Under the pieces are notes generated by a model. It was not told where the DNA came from. It did not search any database and saw nothing but the letters and a program-made list of their open reading frames with translations. Both the position numbers and the translations under genes were made by a program. Positions 47,814 through 62,800 of a stretch of 64,000 nucleotides of DNA are shown one piece after another. The first letter of the stretch is position 1. Every line of letters starts with the position of its first letter. This DNA comes from Lanius collurio. Lineage: Eukaryota > Chordata > Aves > Passeriformes > Laniidae. The stretch lies in the NCBI GenBank assembly GCA_020086605.1, contig JACBWW010000068.1, positions 324,137 through 388,136 on the forward strand, in the 5' to 3' direction.

Positions 47814-50800
47814 CTAAAAAGAAAAAAACAAAAAAAAAGAGGAAAAATATCAACATGTAGGAAGGCTGACTCAGAAGGTGCTTAATACATCAAATGAAGT
47901 ATTTCCCTGGGGGAATGACAGCCTAATCCAGCAGGCAGACATGCAAATAACCTTCCTGTCACAGTCATAACACAGTAAATAATGACACCAAAAATACTTT
48001 TAATGCTATCAAAGCAGAGAAAATAGAACAGAATTGGGGTAAATACCATGCCATTGCACTTGGCATACAGTAAAGGCAGACAGCTCAATTTTCAGAGAGA
48101 CAGCAGCAGTCGTTGCCTCCACGTGTTGAGGAGTTTTAGATATGATGGGATTGGGGATGACCCCACACAGTTTGTAAAATGTATCCTTGGAGTTAAACAA
48201 TTTCTGAAGAGCCTTCTCTTACAGACCTACAGTAAAAAACTCACAGCCTCCTGCTGGGTTTTGTCATCGAGTATTTGTAAATTTAAAAACAAAACACTGT
48301 TAATCTTGGCATTTCAGGGGGGTTCTGAGATGTGCAGATACTTGCTTTTCCTTTTTTGTTTAACAAATAAACCCCAAAACAAACAAGTAAAAAACCTGAC
48401 ACAACACACAGAGTGACTGTTCAGGTTCCAGAGCAGTCTAATCACACCCTTACAAATTCAGGACTGAAAAGGCAAGTTTTTAATGCTGCACAAAAAGCTC
48501 TACTTTTGACACCTGCACAGGTTAAAGGTAGAGTAGATTATACTTACTACAATCTTTCCTATGTTTATTTAATTGAACACCTGATAACACTAAAATACAC
48601 AGAAGGAATTTAGCCAGAAGTCACACAACGTTGCAGACCAGAACACAAGGAAAGATCTGCAACAAACAAGCAACCTCAACCCAAGTTTAGCCATGTGCTG
48701 CACTGGATTTTTAAATTTTGGGGGGCATAATAATAGTTGATTTGGAAAGACCTCAAGAAAAATAAAGAAAGGAAAAAGCAAAAGAAGGAAATAATTTAAA
48801 GATATAAAATTTTGATAGATGCATTCAAATTTGAGTTGTAAGAAGTCAAATGAGTAGGCAGCAATAAGGAAAAGTGCACACTTTCATTTGTGACAGAATA
48901 AGAAGGCTTTGATAACAAGCAGGCTGCAGAGAATCAGTTCTGCACTTCCCATGTCTCCAACTGCAATTTAAATAAACACAACTTCACCTTTTGTAAGAAA
49001 CCATCCATACATGTATTTTGAACTTACAAACCCATGTGCATCCCATATGGATGCTCCTACTTCTCCATATTTAATAGGTTTTTGTAAAAGCAAGCACACT
49101 AATGAAGTCATGACAGGCTTTTCTTTGCAGCATCTCAAATAACAAGTAAATAATCATGTAAATCCTCAATATCTGCACGGAGCTTGCACACACAGTAACA
49201 ATTCCTGTCTCAGCACACGGCCAAGCTCTGGCACAGCACAAATAAAAGAAGTGATTCCCAACCTGCAGCGTTAAAACTGTNGCAGGTCTGTCCACGCAGC
49301 TGCTTCCCCAAAGCAGCCCTCGGGCTGATGAATCACAGCTGCAGCAGAAGTTAATGGGTGTAATTAGGGCTCGCTCTCAGAATCCGAAGCAGTTGGACCA
49401 CATGAAAATGTCTTTCTACTTCAGCTCTGAATGTGGGATTTGGTGGTTCCACCTCCCCTTTGGATTTTTCCACTGCAGGATGCAGAACAAAGCTCTGATG
49501 CACATGGGAGCGAGCCCAGAGCATTGCAGTGTAAACACCACTTGGGTCTGGTTTTACTTATTCCACGTTGGGTTTTGTGCAAGTGTCAGTGCTGTGAGAC
49601 AGCAGTTTGGCTGTGAGGCCCCCAAAGTTTCCTGGGAGGTTTGCCTGGCTGCAGTGCCCTGTATTTCCTTTGGAAAAGCAACACTGATGCAGGTACTGCT
49701 GAAGAGCTGCCATGTGGAGCAAACAGTTACATATTTGTAGTGCACATGCAAACCTTGTACAGGTATTTACAGTGAAGCCAGTGGCCTGCAGTGTCTGCTC
49801 AGGCAGCTGCTGAAGAAAGGAGTTATCACAAAACCAGAGTATTTTATATGTAAACCTTAAAAAAAACCCAAACAATGCTCGAATCCTTGAAAACAAATGC
49901 TGTTCAGAACATTCGTGCTAACTTAAAATTGTTTGAACAAATGCTTCAACTGATGATTTAATCTATAAGATTGTATTTATAGAAAAATTTTCAAGGCTTA
50001 CAACATTCCTTGAGTAAAATATAAAGAAGAAAGAAGCTAAAGAAGTACCAACATCTCCTTCAGAGGAGCTAAATATAAGAGCTGCAGAGCAAGTTCCCAA
50101 AGCCCAGGCAGACTCTGGCTATGTGGGAAAACAAATCAAACCCTGGTGCCATCTCTAATGGGAAACAGAGAGGCAACCTCACCACAGACTCAAAGAAATA
50201 CACAGGCACATTTTCAAAAACTAAATAGGACATTTAACAACAAACAAAAACAGAGCTGGAGCTCGACTTGAAAACCACATTGGCAGAGAAAGATGAAAAA
50301 AGTTCTCTTAAATGGGTTGAAATTCCTTCTTGTGCTCGTGCTCCTTGGCAGGAATGTTCATACCCAGCATGGCATCTCAGCACAGCTATTGCTGAGTTAA
50401 TACTGAATTTGGAAATGCTGTACCTTGCTCTGCCATGCTGTGCACCAGAGCAGGCATCTCACCTTTGCTGGTGTTGCTAAGACAAAATGAGCTAAGGAAA
50501 ACAGATTGTGTGCCCTGTAATACCTCAAAAAGAGTGATGGCCAGCTAATGAAAACTCTCTTTTGCAAGCAAAGTATTTGTACAGTTACTAGGAACAGCAA
50601 TAAAAAGTCAGAGCTTACTTCATGGAGCCACAGATTTCATGAATCTCTTTCATATTTTTTATTCAAGTTACTATTCTTGACATAAGCACTGCAGAAGGTC
50701 AGAACCTTATACTTTTCCTAAAATCTCTGCTAGAAAGTGTGAAAACAGGTCTTATGGGAATAGAATATAAGACAAGATTTGGATAAAGAATAAAGAAATG

Positions 50801-53800
50801 CAGCATCCTTAGGGACTGCATTTCAAGCTCCACATTTTCCTTTAAAACACATTCCTTGCCTGAGTCAAGCAAATACTTCCATGTAGGAGCCACATTCCTG
50901 TTTTCTCTGTAAATTCTGTATCCTATGAACTTGAGAGCCCCAGGAGCTGGCACAGCCAGGGCAGCAGCAGGAATGCTGCCCTAGGGATGCATTTTAAGAA
51001 ACCATGACTGGGAGAAAATCTAGAAAATACAATGACAGATTTAACAAACTCAATGGTGTTTGGAGACAAATATCTAAAAAAAAAAAAAAAAAAAAGGCCA
51101 AAGGTTTTTGCTAACTCCTAAAGCTGTGGAGACCCACCCCTGCTCAATTCCAGGGCAGATCACACAAACATCACACCCCAAAAATACTGAGGTGACATCC
51201 CTGCTCAGTTAAATTTCACTCCTGAATTCTGTCACTAATGATTTTGGCCAGATTCTGGCAGAAGGGTGTAAATACACTTAAAAAAACCCCCAAACCACAA
51301 AAAAACCCGAATGATGCAAAAAGTAAGAAAACCCCCACTCCCCCAAACCTCCTTGCTCAAATTTGGCTTGTGCTGGAGGCAAAACACCAAAATTGCTTTG
51401 CTGTACCTGAATCAAATCATAACAATATGTTTCCATCACTAAAACCACTAGTAGAAAATAATTTCTAGATACAACTCCATAACTGACTGATTAGAAGGAA
51501 ACCATAGCTTGTTTTAAAGCTAAAAAAACCCTACTATATATAAAGCAAAAAGCAGTTAAGACAAAGGGAAATAGAGACATTTCCCAAATAACTGGTTTCA
51601 GGTGCACAAACCATGACAAAAATCACAAGCTATCAAGCCCCAGAGGTGATTTTCTGTCCATCAGAACAGGTAGGAAGGGAGTATAAATAATCCACATAGT
51701 TTATAACTATTTCTGTTCCTCCTGCTGCACTTACACAGAGAGCTCTGCCCCACTGGGCATTCAGGATAACATGAATTCAACAGGAATAACAGCCTTTGAA
51801 CCCAGTAATGGCATCATTTGAATATCATTGCTTTAGTGGAAGAATTGGGAAGAGGTATGAATGAGTTCAGAAATTTATTTGAGCAACTTTAAGCCTTTTT
51901 AATACAAAAAGTGAAGAACTAGTGTCCATCAGCCAAATCTGGCCTGCATAGAAAGTCAAATTGAACTCAGAAGCTGGTTTTTCTTACTTTTGGGTTGTTG
52001 AAGGGTTTGTTTGTTTATTTGTTTAACAGTCACACAGACTGCAGTTCCTTTCAGCATTTTATAATTTTGCAATAGTTATAATAAAGCCTCTGCTTTAAAT
52101 GTTGCTTTGATTTTCCAGGGACTTTTAATTAAACACACAAAACGTTTATTCTTTAAACTCCTCTAATGAGACAGTCCTGGGGCCCTGTCATTTTTTCCTT
52201 TGTGAAATGAGAAGGCCCATGTTGACAGAAATCACACACATTCTTACCAGCTGTCAGGATGGTTTTAGCACTCTGCACTACGCTGGAGGATCTCACAATT
52301 CCTGAAATGCCTGCAGAGGGAAAAGCACACAGATGTTACCCATCTCAGCACTTGTGTGGGGATTCTTTTTACCCTCCACCATGCACAAGTTAAATATTGT
52401 TCCAGTTATACAATCAAGCTAGCCTGAAAGTAAAACATACACTTTACACAGAGAAGATTTGGGTTTGCTCTGCTTTTTCATACTAATTAAAAGTATTCTC
52501 TAAACTATTTAAAATTATTTTATATATAACATACCAAAAAAAAAACCCCAGATCAATATTGAAACAGACAACAAGCAGCAGGAATTGACTGAATCCATTT
52601 GTTTAGTGTTCCCATCAGTTCTCTACTAAGATGATTAATCACAAAGGATTCACAGATGTTTCATCTAAGTGCTGGTAAATTAACATTCTAGAGCAGAACA
52701 AATTATACTCCCTATTTACTTCAACATGAAATTGGGATTTGGCACTTCTCTGATCAAGCAGAGATACCTCTGTTGTGCAGTGCTTGCCTGGCTTTTCTAA
52801 ATTACAGCTTTTGAAGATAAGGCTTGTTTACCACTTTGCACTGTGGCACATTCAGTTCTCGTTGTCCAGTGGTTCTTAGGTATTAAAAGAATAAAACCTT
52901 TTTTTTTTTTTCAAAACTATTAAGTTGTATTTGTTCTAGCATATATAAAAGCATACTGATATGTACAAAGCTACTCACATCACTAAATACTTGAAATAAA
53001 TGTAGAAATGCAGCAGCCTCAGAGCAAGTCTTCCGAACAGACACATTCTGCACTGACCCATAGAGTATAATTTCAAATATTTTTAAATCCTTCCTTCAAA
53101 GCTACTTCCATAATGAAGAACAAAGCTGAGGGTAATCCATGGATAAGTAAGGATACAATATTCCACTGGAAAACCATTTGAGGGGTAGGAATAGGGAAGA
53201 GAAAGGAACAAATCATGTCTATGTAGCAAAATATCTTGGGACAATGCAATTCAATTTGAGTAATCAGCTTTGTTTTGTAGGATTCCCAAATGGCTTGGCC
53301 TGGCCTTTACCCAGATTGATGAATTAGTAAAATGCTTTGGCCACAAAAGTAAGAGCATCTTGATTTGTTCTCCTAAGAGTTTAAACTGCTGGGCCTGAGA
53401 AGATCAGTCCAGGGTTTGACACTGAACTGCTGCTCCCTGGGCAGTCACAGCTGTGCCTGCCAGAACTGCAGAAATACAACCAGCAGCACAATGAGCTCAG
53501 GAGGGTGACTCAGAGCTCTGGGTGCAGCTCTAACACTGCATCCTCTGCTCCCAGATCCAGTTTTTGTCCTGGTTTTTATCCCATGGTTGTTGCAGCCCAG
53601 CACAGAAGGTGCCATGAAAGGAGCTGGACACCTCCATGTCCCAGTGCAGTTCATCCCATGCTGTCTGGGGAGAACTGCAATGCCCAGGAGCTTTGTTTGC
53701 CCCAAAGAAATCAGCCTGAGAGCTCCCTCAGCAGCTGTGTCCAGTGGCTCCCAGGCACCATGGGAGGTTTTGCTGTGCTCAGGGAGCTTGCAAAATTCGC

Positions 53801-56800
53801 TACCTGGAACAGAAAATGTGTCAAGTTCTTAAAATACATAAAGGGCCCCAAGTACTAAACTTTTTCATTTCTCTGCAGTGTACCAGAACATTGGTGTCTG
53901 CAGCATCAGCTTTAACTTGCTCATATGACATAATCTTGCCTGGGAGCAGCTGTGCTGATGAGAAGCACCTCAGCCTTCTCCCTCCAAGCTGGAGCTCTCT
54001 GCCAGGGCTCACATGTCTGGGCTAACCACGATGACTGGGAAGGGTAATGTCAGCAAGTCAGAAAATGACCTCAGCCCTGCAATGTATGACTGGGAGGATG
54101 TAAAGCTTAATATTTTGATGAAGTTTTGCCTGAAGATGGAAGCATCAGAGTTAGGTGATCTAAGCAGGCCACACTACTCCCTAAATGCTGCCTCTTTCAG
54201 GACCCAAACCACAACACATCTTCCTATATCACTAGGAATGCTATTGATAATACTTCAGATAAGCTGTTTGCAGTCAAATCCAAACCCAGGCTTTTAGGAA
54301 TGTATTTCATGATTAATCTCCTGGATTTTTTCACCCTCTGTTTAAATCATCCTTCTGAAATAGAACAACATACACAATAGATTTGTATATCTATCATGTC
54401 TTAAAGGAGATTACAGACATTGGTCCAGACCTACCTTGATTCACCACAAATCCACAGTCAGGGTCATGGGCAACTTGCAGTAAAATTTCTTCCACATCTC
54501 TGTTCTTTCCAGGAGGGTTTACCAGAGCAGTTATCTTTTGTTGCAGAGTCTTTGGCAAAGCCATAAGTTGTGTAAATTGACCTTCTGGACTTTTATCAAT
54601 CTGAATGTTATAAAAATAAGACAGTAAAAACATTCAGTTCTCTTTTTTTTTTTTAAGAAGTCAGAAAATTGACCTCTGATAAATATCTCCCAGAACCTGA
54701 TCCACTTCACTAGAAAAGGTCATTGACAATGCTAATAAAAACTTCCCAAGCACAGGGAAATGCAGTATCTCAGGTCTCAACCTGAAGAATGACTCAATGC
54801 AAGGGTTTTTATTCAAGGGAAGACACACATGATCTTGCTGTGTCTGCAAGTAAGTTTTCATTGAAACTGTATCATTTCTGTTGTATCCAATTTCCTTTGG
54901 AAACATAAATACACTACAATAAAAAAAAAAGTTCCCCAAAGACCACTTAGCTGAGTTTCTTCTGCCTGAATATAATCAAACTGCAGACACACACACATTT
55001 CAAGTTTAGCTTGAAAACCATTTTCTCTGCTTTAAACTCCAAACCACATCTGGTTTGTATAATTTGAAGAAAACATTCATCCCACATTTTCCAGTCTAAA
55101 TCAGAAATTCAACGACCCTTTTTTGAATACAATGTTACCAACACCCAGGCCTGTACAGATTTCTCCAAAATGTAATGCAGGATGAGCCAGAGCTCTCCAA
55201 AAGCAGAGGAAAATCTGAAGAGCTCCTTTCCTCCCACATAAGGTTTTAGACCCTTCATGGAGACATCAGACAGGAGCCTGGTTGCCCTCTCCACTCCCTT
55301 TTGTCAGTGTGGAGAAGATGATCTCCAGATGAGTCAGCCTCAACTCCAGAGGCAGCCTGAGCAGCTCTGAGCATTGTGTGGGAGGAATCTGTGCCTGAAT
55401 CAAAACTCAGAGCTGGGGTCTGCCTTCCCTTGGTTCTGAGAGACCTTGGAAGAGAGAATTTTCTCTGCAGCACTGCATATCCTGGAGCAGGGGGTTCTCT
55501 TCTGTGCTAACTGCACCCCCAGCAGTAGCCAGCCACCTTTGGATTCCACTGGGGACTTACTGCCAATAACCAGAGGAAGGTGTGAGCAATAAAGTATTAA
55601 ACACTTTGCTTCAAACCAACAGCAAAATGAGGGCATTTAATCAACAGTCTTGATGACTATTGTGGGATTGTGGAGAGATTTATTATCCAATAATAAATTT
55701 GCAGTATGCTACCAGGATTTGTTTAAAGGTAAAACAACAGGGAGTTTTTTCTTGAAGGAAGTATTACTAATTCTTTCCCAAATTCATTTAAATACTGCTT
55801 CCACCAAACTGTTCACAAGCAATAAGAAAACATGGAGACAGCTGCAGTACAATACAGATTTGCCTACGTTTTATCCCAAAGCATTGCAGTCAAACTGTTC
55901 ACTGTGCTCAAGCCTGTAGTTAAGCCAGTTTCTAACAAAGACACATCCTAAAAGGTGGCATTTGGCAGATAATTACCCAGGCTTGAGGATAAACAGGTGC
56001 CCATGTCCAGGAGATAACTAGTGCTATTTGTGACCTCACCATGAAGTTTATATCACACTTTAATGTTCTCACAGGGACATGCAGATTACATGAGGAAATA
56101 CTGCTACTGACTGTGGCATCTCTCCCCTAACTGCACTGTTACATACCAGAAAGGTGGAATTCGAGATACTGCTCATTCTGGATTTCCCAAAATCTAAGAA
56201 AAAATGGCTTTTTATGGGTATTAATGGCAGAATTTCACTTGGGTTTAGTCAGTTGATCGTCATAGCTAGCACTTGATGAGGTTTTCCATGAGTTTTTGAT
56301 TGCAGAAAGTTGCACCTCTGAGTTACAGCCTGATCTCTTTAACACAAACCATCTGTTTATTCCTCACTTCCTAGCCTGTTATTTCCATATGGAAGTCATT
56401 AGAACACACATTTTACAATGATCTGCTCTGGTTGCCTTGCTGGGGTCTAGTTCTGTGCCCATACTCACAAAATGAGCAGTACTTCCTCCATATGAAGAAA
56501 CTGGTATGTAAGGCAAATCTTCTGGTGGCAGAATTAACTACACAACAGAAACATAACAAACAGCAAGTACAGAGCCTACAACTGCTCTCCTTGTTGCATG
56601 GCACGATTCCTGCCTTCTGTCAGTGTGATAAAGCACTTCCACTTGCTTGGTTTAAAGCTGTTTAGAAGGAGAACACTTGCCTCTAGCCTTCCCAGATGGT
56701 GCTTGTACACCACTTGAGGGCAGTCCTGGAGTATGTTACTGTACAGCTTCTGGAAATGGGCAACGTTGGGTTTCACTATGTTCTGCACTTTGGATTTGTC

Positions 56801-59800
56801 TTCTCCTATTATCATTCTGAAATCACCTAGTCAGGAAAAGAGTGTGAAGCCATTAGGAAAAAACCCCAAAACAGAGAGGAGAATATATCAGAAACCAACA
56901 TAGTCCAGAGCTGTCATCTAAAACTCTGCTCTCCAATACTATATATATCTATACAATCCACAATAAGGTTCATTTAATAGTGAAAAGAACTATCCAAATA
57001 CCTTCAAGCACAGAAAAAAATTGTCCTTGAAGGCACCTATTGTTATGTGGCCTGTGATAAAATGTCATGAGCCCACCTGTCCACATTTTCACTTGGGCAA
57101 CAAAATAATTCCAGCTGCCAAGTGGCAGTAACAGTTCCATTCTTTGCAATTATACCCCAGACTCAAGAGATTACTAAACAAATTGCCCAGTCCTCATACT
57201 TTGTATCCACAAGCAAATAAGCTTAAATTTTCCAGTTTGAGAGGAAATAATTTGCACTGTTTCTGCACTCCAAGGGCAGTACCTGGAGTTCAGCTAACAG
57301 CACTCATGGTGAGATCACTGGATCACCCTTTCCTCATAGCCATGTATTGTGTTAGATGTTTCAAAAAGAAATTCCTTTCAACACCATTGTTCCATTACTG
57401 ACCTTCACACTTTCTTTTCTGATACATGACTGAAAAGTTGCAAAGAGAATGAGTGAAAAGACAGTCAGTCTGTATGGAAGCATTCCACTTTCTCCATTAG
57501 GTACTAGCCTGGCTGCTTCCTGGGTTTCCAGCCAGGAGCTGGATGCTCAGTGTAGCTTGCATCAACAACCAAAATTCTGAATCAATTCCCTTTCCCACTT
57601 CCCACATTCAGGAGATAAATGTTGTTGAAAGGTGGCAACTTGCTAGCCTTCCTTAGTTTATTTCAGTTGATGTCATGCCACAAAACAAACACTTTGCATA
57701 TAAGTGGTACTGACTCAGGGTACTCAAATAATGCAGAAAAAAATAAAAACATTTTCTAAATTAAAGCCTGAACATCTCTTTCCAGCAGTCTCCAAGGAGA
57801 CTGATTAGAGTAACACATAAAATCAATTTTGTCTACTAGTACAGCCTCTGAAAGACTTAACAAAATGTCAGCAAAATAAATATCCACAAGCAGCCTTTTT
57901 CTTGTGCATTCCCAGCTGGGAGCTGTATTGCTTTAGCTTTGTTCACACAGCACAGCCACTCTCAGCATTTTACTGGGTTTTGTTTAATTGCACTGTTTCA
58001 AAGAGTATATGAAAAGTATCTTGGTCACTGGTGCCACCAAGAATCCAATGTCAGTGCTGGGCAGGCTTCAGGTGGGCAGAGAAGCAGCAAAAATCCCTGG
58101 CTGGCAATCCCACCCTCAGCACCCTCTTGCTGGTGCTCTAAAACAGGCAAAAAGTCATAAAAGAACTGCTCTGGAAAAGCAAGTTGCAATCTGAACTGCA
58201 CTCAGAGGTGTTACATAAAACAGCAACGCTCCCCAGTAAGGCCAAGCTGCAGCTTTGGCCTCCCTGTGCTTTCTTTAAAAGCCAAACTTGCATTTCTGTA
58301 GGAGCAAAGGAAGTGCTGTGTAAAGCACAACTCCAACCAAACTGGTTCACAGTAATTACAGTAAGGATGTCAGCACTGAAAAAGCAATGCTGAGTTAAAT
58401 TGTAACAATTTAGAGCCATTTGCAGTAGTTTCTTCAATATTTTTCCTACCAATTTCCTAATTAACGACTAAAAAAAAAGAAACTCAACAAATACCAACCT
58501 GAAGTGTTAAATGTACATCAAAGAATCATAATCTGGATCTGTAAGTTAACTAAACAAGAACCTTAAACAGAGCACACTCAAAAAAAGATGGCAAGGTATG
58601 AGTCAGACTATCAGATGACTCAACATTGCACTGAGTGGTAAGAAAAATTTTTTTCCCAAGGTTTTGAAACACTACACCAAAATACAATGCATGCAAACAG
58701 AAGAGAACCCACATTATTTAATCATATCCAATCACTCACACTGAGCTGTTCAGAAACCAAGCAGGTATGAGCAGCATTGCTGATGTACCTACCCCTATTT
58801 CCTGGGAATAAACCCAATTAGTGTTTTGGAGCTGTTATGTAAGCCACCATTCAGACAGAATTTTTGGAGCACACAGCAGGGCAGGCAGATGATTGATCAC
58901 ACATGAAATTCCAACTGTGGTACAGCAGCTCCAACTACAGCTCTTCTCCTCAGCCACTTCAGACCCCACAGACTCACCAGAGTAGGAGAGTCCTGCAATC
59001 TGCATATAAAGTTCCTCTTCAGAGAAGCTCTCTGGCAACATGAGAAATGCTGCTGTGACTGCACTCTTCAGGTTGCTGATAAGAGCAGCTTGCAGCTTGC
59101 TGTTCTCATTCTGGGCCAGGATCTTCACCTGGAAAAGCAGAGCCATTGGAAGCAAAACTTCAGGAAAGCACTACTGAAGATGGAGCTAAAAATGTTATTT
59201 ATGTTTCATGCTGGATTGAGTAAGAAGTTAATTTAAGATTAGATCTTAATAGTATGGTACAGTAAGTACTGGAGCATCCCCTTCTGTTTACACCATGTGA
59301 GAGAGAGGAACATGTTTTTAAGAATTAACAGTCTGCTGGAAAAGGCTGTTTTTACACACACTGCTATATGCAACAGACATTGGCTGATCTCTGAAGAGTA
59401 GTCACCTTTCCATATTCATCAGAATAGGAAATATGAATGCATCAACAGAAATACTTCATATGGGATTGTGCAACAACAAAAAAGCCTATTGTCACACTAA
59501 AAGAGAATAGAACACCAGAGAGAGAGAAGTTTTCTTATTATCTTCATTATTTTTTTTTTTTTTTTAATAGAGGACTCTCCTATGAAATACTTCAAGTAGT
59601 TTCTCAGACAGGAGTTGTCCTAGAAGAAGCAGGGCTTTATTTTTGTACTTTGCATGAGAAGAATGTGAACTCAAGGGGATCTTCACTTATCCATGAAGAA
59701 CAAACAGGTCACTTGAGTGCCTCCACCTGCCACAAGAAATGTTTCTTTTCAGGAAACACTGAAACTGTTCAAGACCAGCTACAGAACCCAATCACCAAGG

Positions 59801-62800
59801 ATATGGAAATAGACTGCAATAAAAGGCAGATCTTTGGTAGGAACTGAAGACAGAAACACACTGCTATAGAACACAGGCCCATGAAGGCAGACTGGTTTAG
59901 GAGAAGGATGCACTTCCAGAAACAACTCCCCTAGGAATCCCTGCTTGGGGTTTGTCTTTCTCAAGTCTTCTCACTAAGCAATAGTGTCTTGCTTACAAAA
60001 GGTGGCTTTTTAATATTTGTCTACTCTACAACACCTTAAAATTCAAACCCACTGGGCGTTGTGAACAAAGGTATCCTCCTTGATTTTTCTTAAATCTCAT
60101 CAACCAATTCACTCAGATGTATGTTATGTATGTTCCTAACTTGCTGCTACAGGGAAATCTAAGGAAAGTCAGAACAGAAAAATCTGTGGCACTCCAACAG
60201 TCACACAGGTGACTGCAATACCTTAGGACTGGCATGGAAACATCAGCAAGTTAAGGACACCACACTTAGAGCCTTTTAAAACATGAAACTCAGCAGAGAT
60301 GTTATTCCTCCTCATGGAAGACCCCAGCCTTGTCTTAGAGGAGCAAAAGGAAAAACGTCCTCCTTTTCTAAAAATCTCCCCCTAATATAAAGCAGGTTTT
60401 TTTTCAAATGAAAATAATATGCTAGGCTTTAAAATCTGAATGCCTGAAACACTGATAGCATTTATGAACAAATTTGTAACAGTTCAGAGAGCTGCAAATC
60501 TCCCAGGGAAGTCAGAGTGCAATGGTTATCACCCTGATACAAGGATGGATGTTGATTCCTGGGGTAAATCTGAAAGAGCACCAAAGTTAAGGAAGGCTTT
60601 TTCACAGTACAGAGAATTTATATTCACTGTACTATGTCACAAATCAAAGCAGCAGCAAATGCAGCCACACTGAAAACAGCTATTCACTATTCACTGTTGA
60701 TGTGACATCCACAATTCTTCCTTCAGTTATCTTCCTCAGTGTATTAAGTTTCATTCTTCACAAAGATAACAGCTGCTCTAACCTGGATCATGCTGTAATA
60801 TATCTCTGGAGATAAAGCCAGCAGTCTGAGACAATCTATTCAAACTTTCACTCCAAATTTTTTAGTTAAGAGCATAATTAACTTGTGTTCCAAGACCTGA
60901 AGGGATTTCTCCTCTAATTCTCCCCCTCTCCTCCTAACAAATTTTCCCTTAGCACTGCTGCCATCTGCTGAAAGCACATCGAGGCAGGCACAAGGGGGAA
61001 AGCAAAGACTGTTTTTTATAACCCAAATATGGAGGAGAAAAACCAACGTGCACAACCCATGGTTCATTCAGTTATGAACCAGACAGTTACTGCACAGCAA
61101 AGCTGCTTCCATCTTTAAAGATTTCCATTCTTTATCTGTGTTAAATTGTTATAATCTGTTATAAAAGGCAAATAGCACATTTAACATTAAAGGGACTTGG
61201 CATTAATAAAGTCCAGTTATTTAAGATCCACTACAGGCAGAAAGCTGTTATTGATATACTCACCTTTAGGGGTTCTTTTTCCACAGAACATCATTAAAAC
61301 CCACACCTCACCTCCTTTCTGAGAGATTACCCCTCTAGGGCTACCCCCCAAATTCAGGGCAGATTATTTGTGCAATACTGATGCACAGATCCCTAAGAGA
61401 TGAATTTCAAACTCCAACTGATCATTTTCCAGCCCTGTAATTCTTGCATTTCCAGAGACAGAAGTGAGCACTTACTGGCTTCTGTAGGCGCCCAGCAACA
61501 TAGAGAGTTTTCCAGTGAAACAAATCCTCAATCAAGGCATCAGTGCTAATTACTCCATATTTTATCATCTGGGAAAAAAAAAAAAAAGAAAAAGAAAACA
61601 ACAAAGCAAAATAAAGGCTTTTGAGAAACCTATACCTGCATTGCTTTTGCTACATGCCATCACTGTCCCTAATTCACACACACCTCCAATAAAAAACTGG
61701 TTGCATAATAGGAAAATATTTATTTGTTTTAATTAACACACGAGGTAAGAGAAAAAATTCCCATTTATATGTAAACTTTACACGTTGGAATAATTCACAT
61801 TATGATATTGAAAACACTCAAGAAATAGTCTGTCAGAGACCTAAATTAAAACCTATAGATATTTATGTATCCTGTTATTGGGAGGTAGAGGGTGTATCAG
61901 GGAGTTTTTTCTCTTGCTCTTTGATATTAGGAAAAAAAAATGTGATTTTTTAGCTTATTTTATGTAACTGGCAAAATCACTGGACTTTCCACAGTTTGTT
62001 ATAAATTTGTATTACCTGAATTTCCAAAGATTATCAGCACAGCAAGGCAGCCAGCTCTAGAATTTCTGGACAACAAAGGACCATTGACTGTAACAGGACT
62101 GAGCCATTAGAAAATAAGACCAGGGCATAAAGAGCCAAGAACACAATGCCATGGACAAAACCAGTGGTCCTTCCAATGAAATCCCAAATCCTTTTTTACA
62201 CCAAGCAGATAAAGCTTAAACCTCAAAATCTAGTACAGGGACAAGAACAAGACTGACAGTGTGTTTCCCTCACCCCTTATCACACACAGAGGTGCAGGAA
62301 CAGGACTTGCTGGATGAGAACCACTCACCAAAACTATTAATTACACTCAAGTCTTGCAGGTCAGAGCATTAGATATTAAACAACACAAATGTCAATTCCA
62401 ACTTGCTGTGTTGGAACTTGAATTTTATATCAAACAAATGGTAAAAGTCCACTTTGCTGTTACTACATGGTCAACTGCTGAAATGAAGCACCACCAGAAC
62501 TTTACCACCATCAAAACTGGCAAGGGATAAGATATATACATCCAGTTCCTGAAGTGCTTTAGCTGTAGGTTCCAAACACTGCTCCCACTTTTAAGGTGCA
62601 AGACCAGCTGCTCTGTTTGCTTTTTAATTAAAATGTTGTTAGTGAAGCAGTTTGAGACGTAAACATTGAAGATAACAAAAGTTAATCTACAATTACAATG
62701 TGCAATATTTGCTTCCTGAAATTTGTTTTAATCTAATAATTTTAATACTTCACAGACATAAATATTTAACTTAACTCACTGAGACTCCTTGTACCTACCC

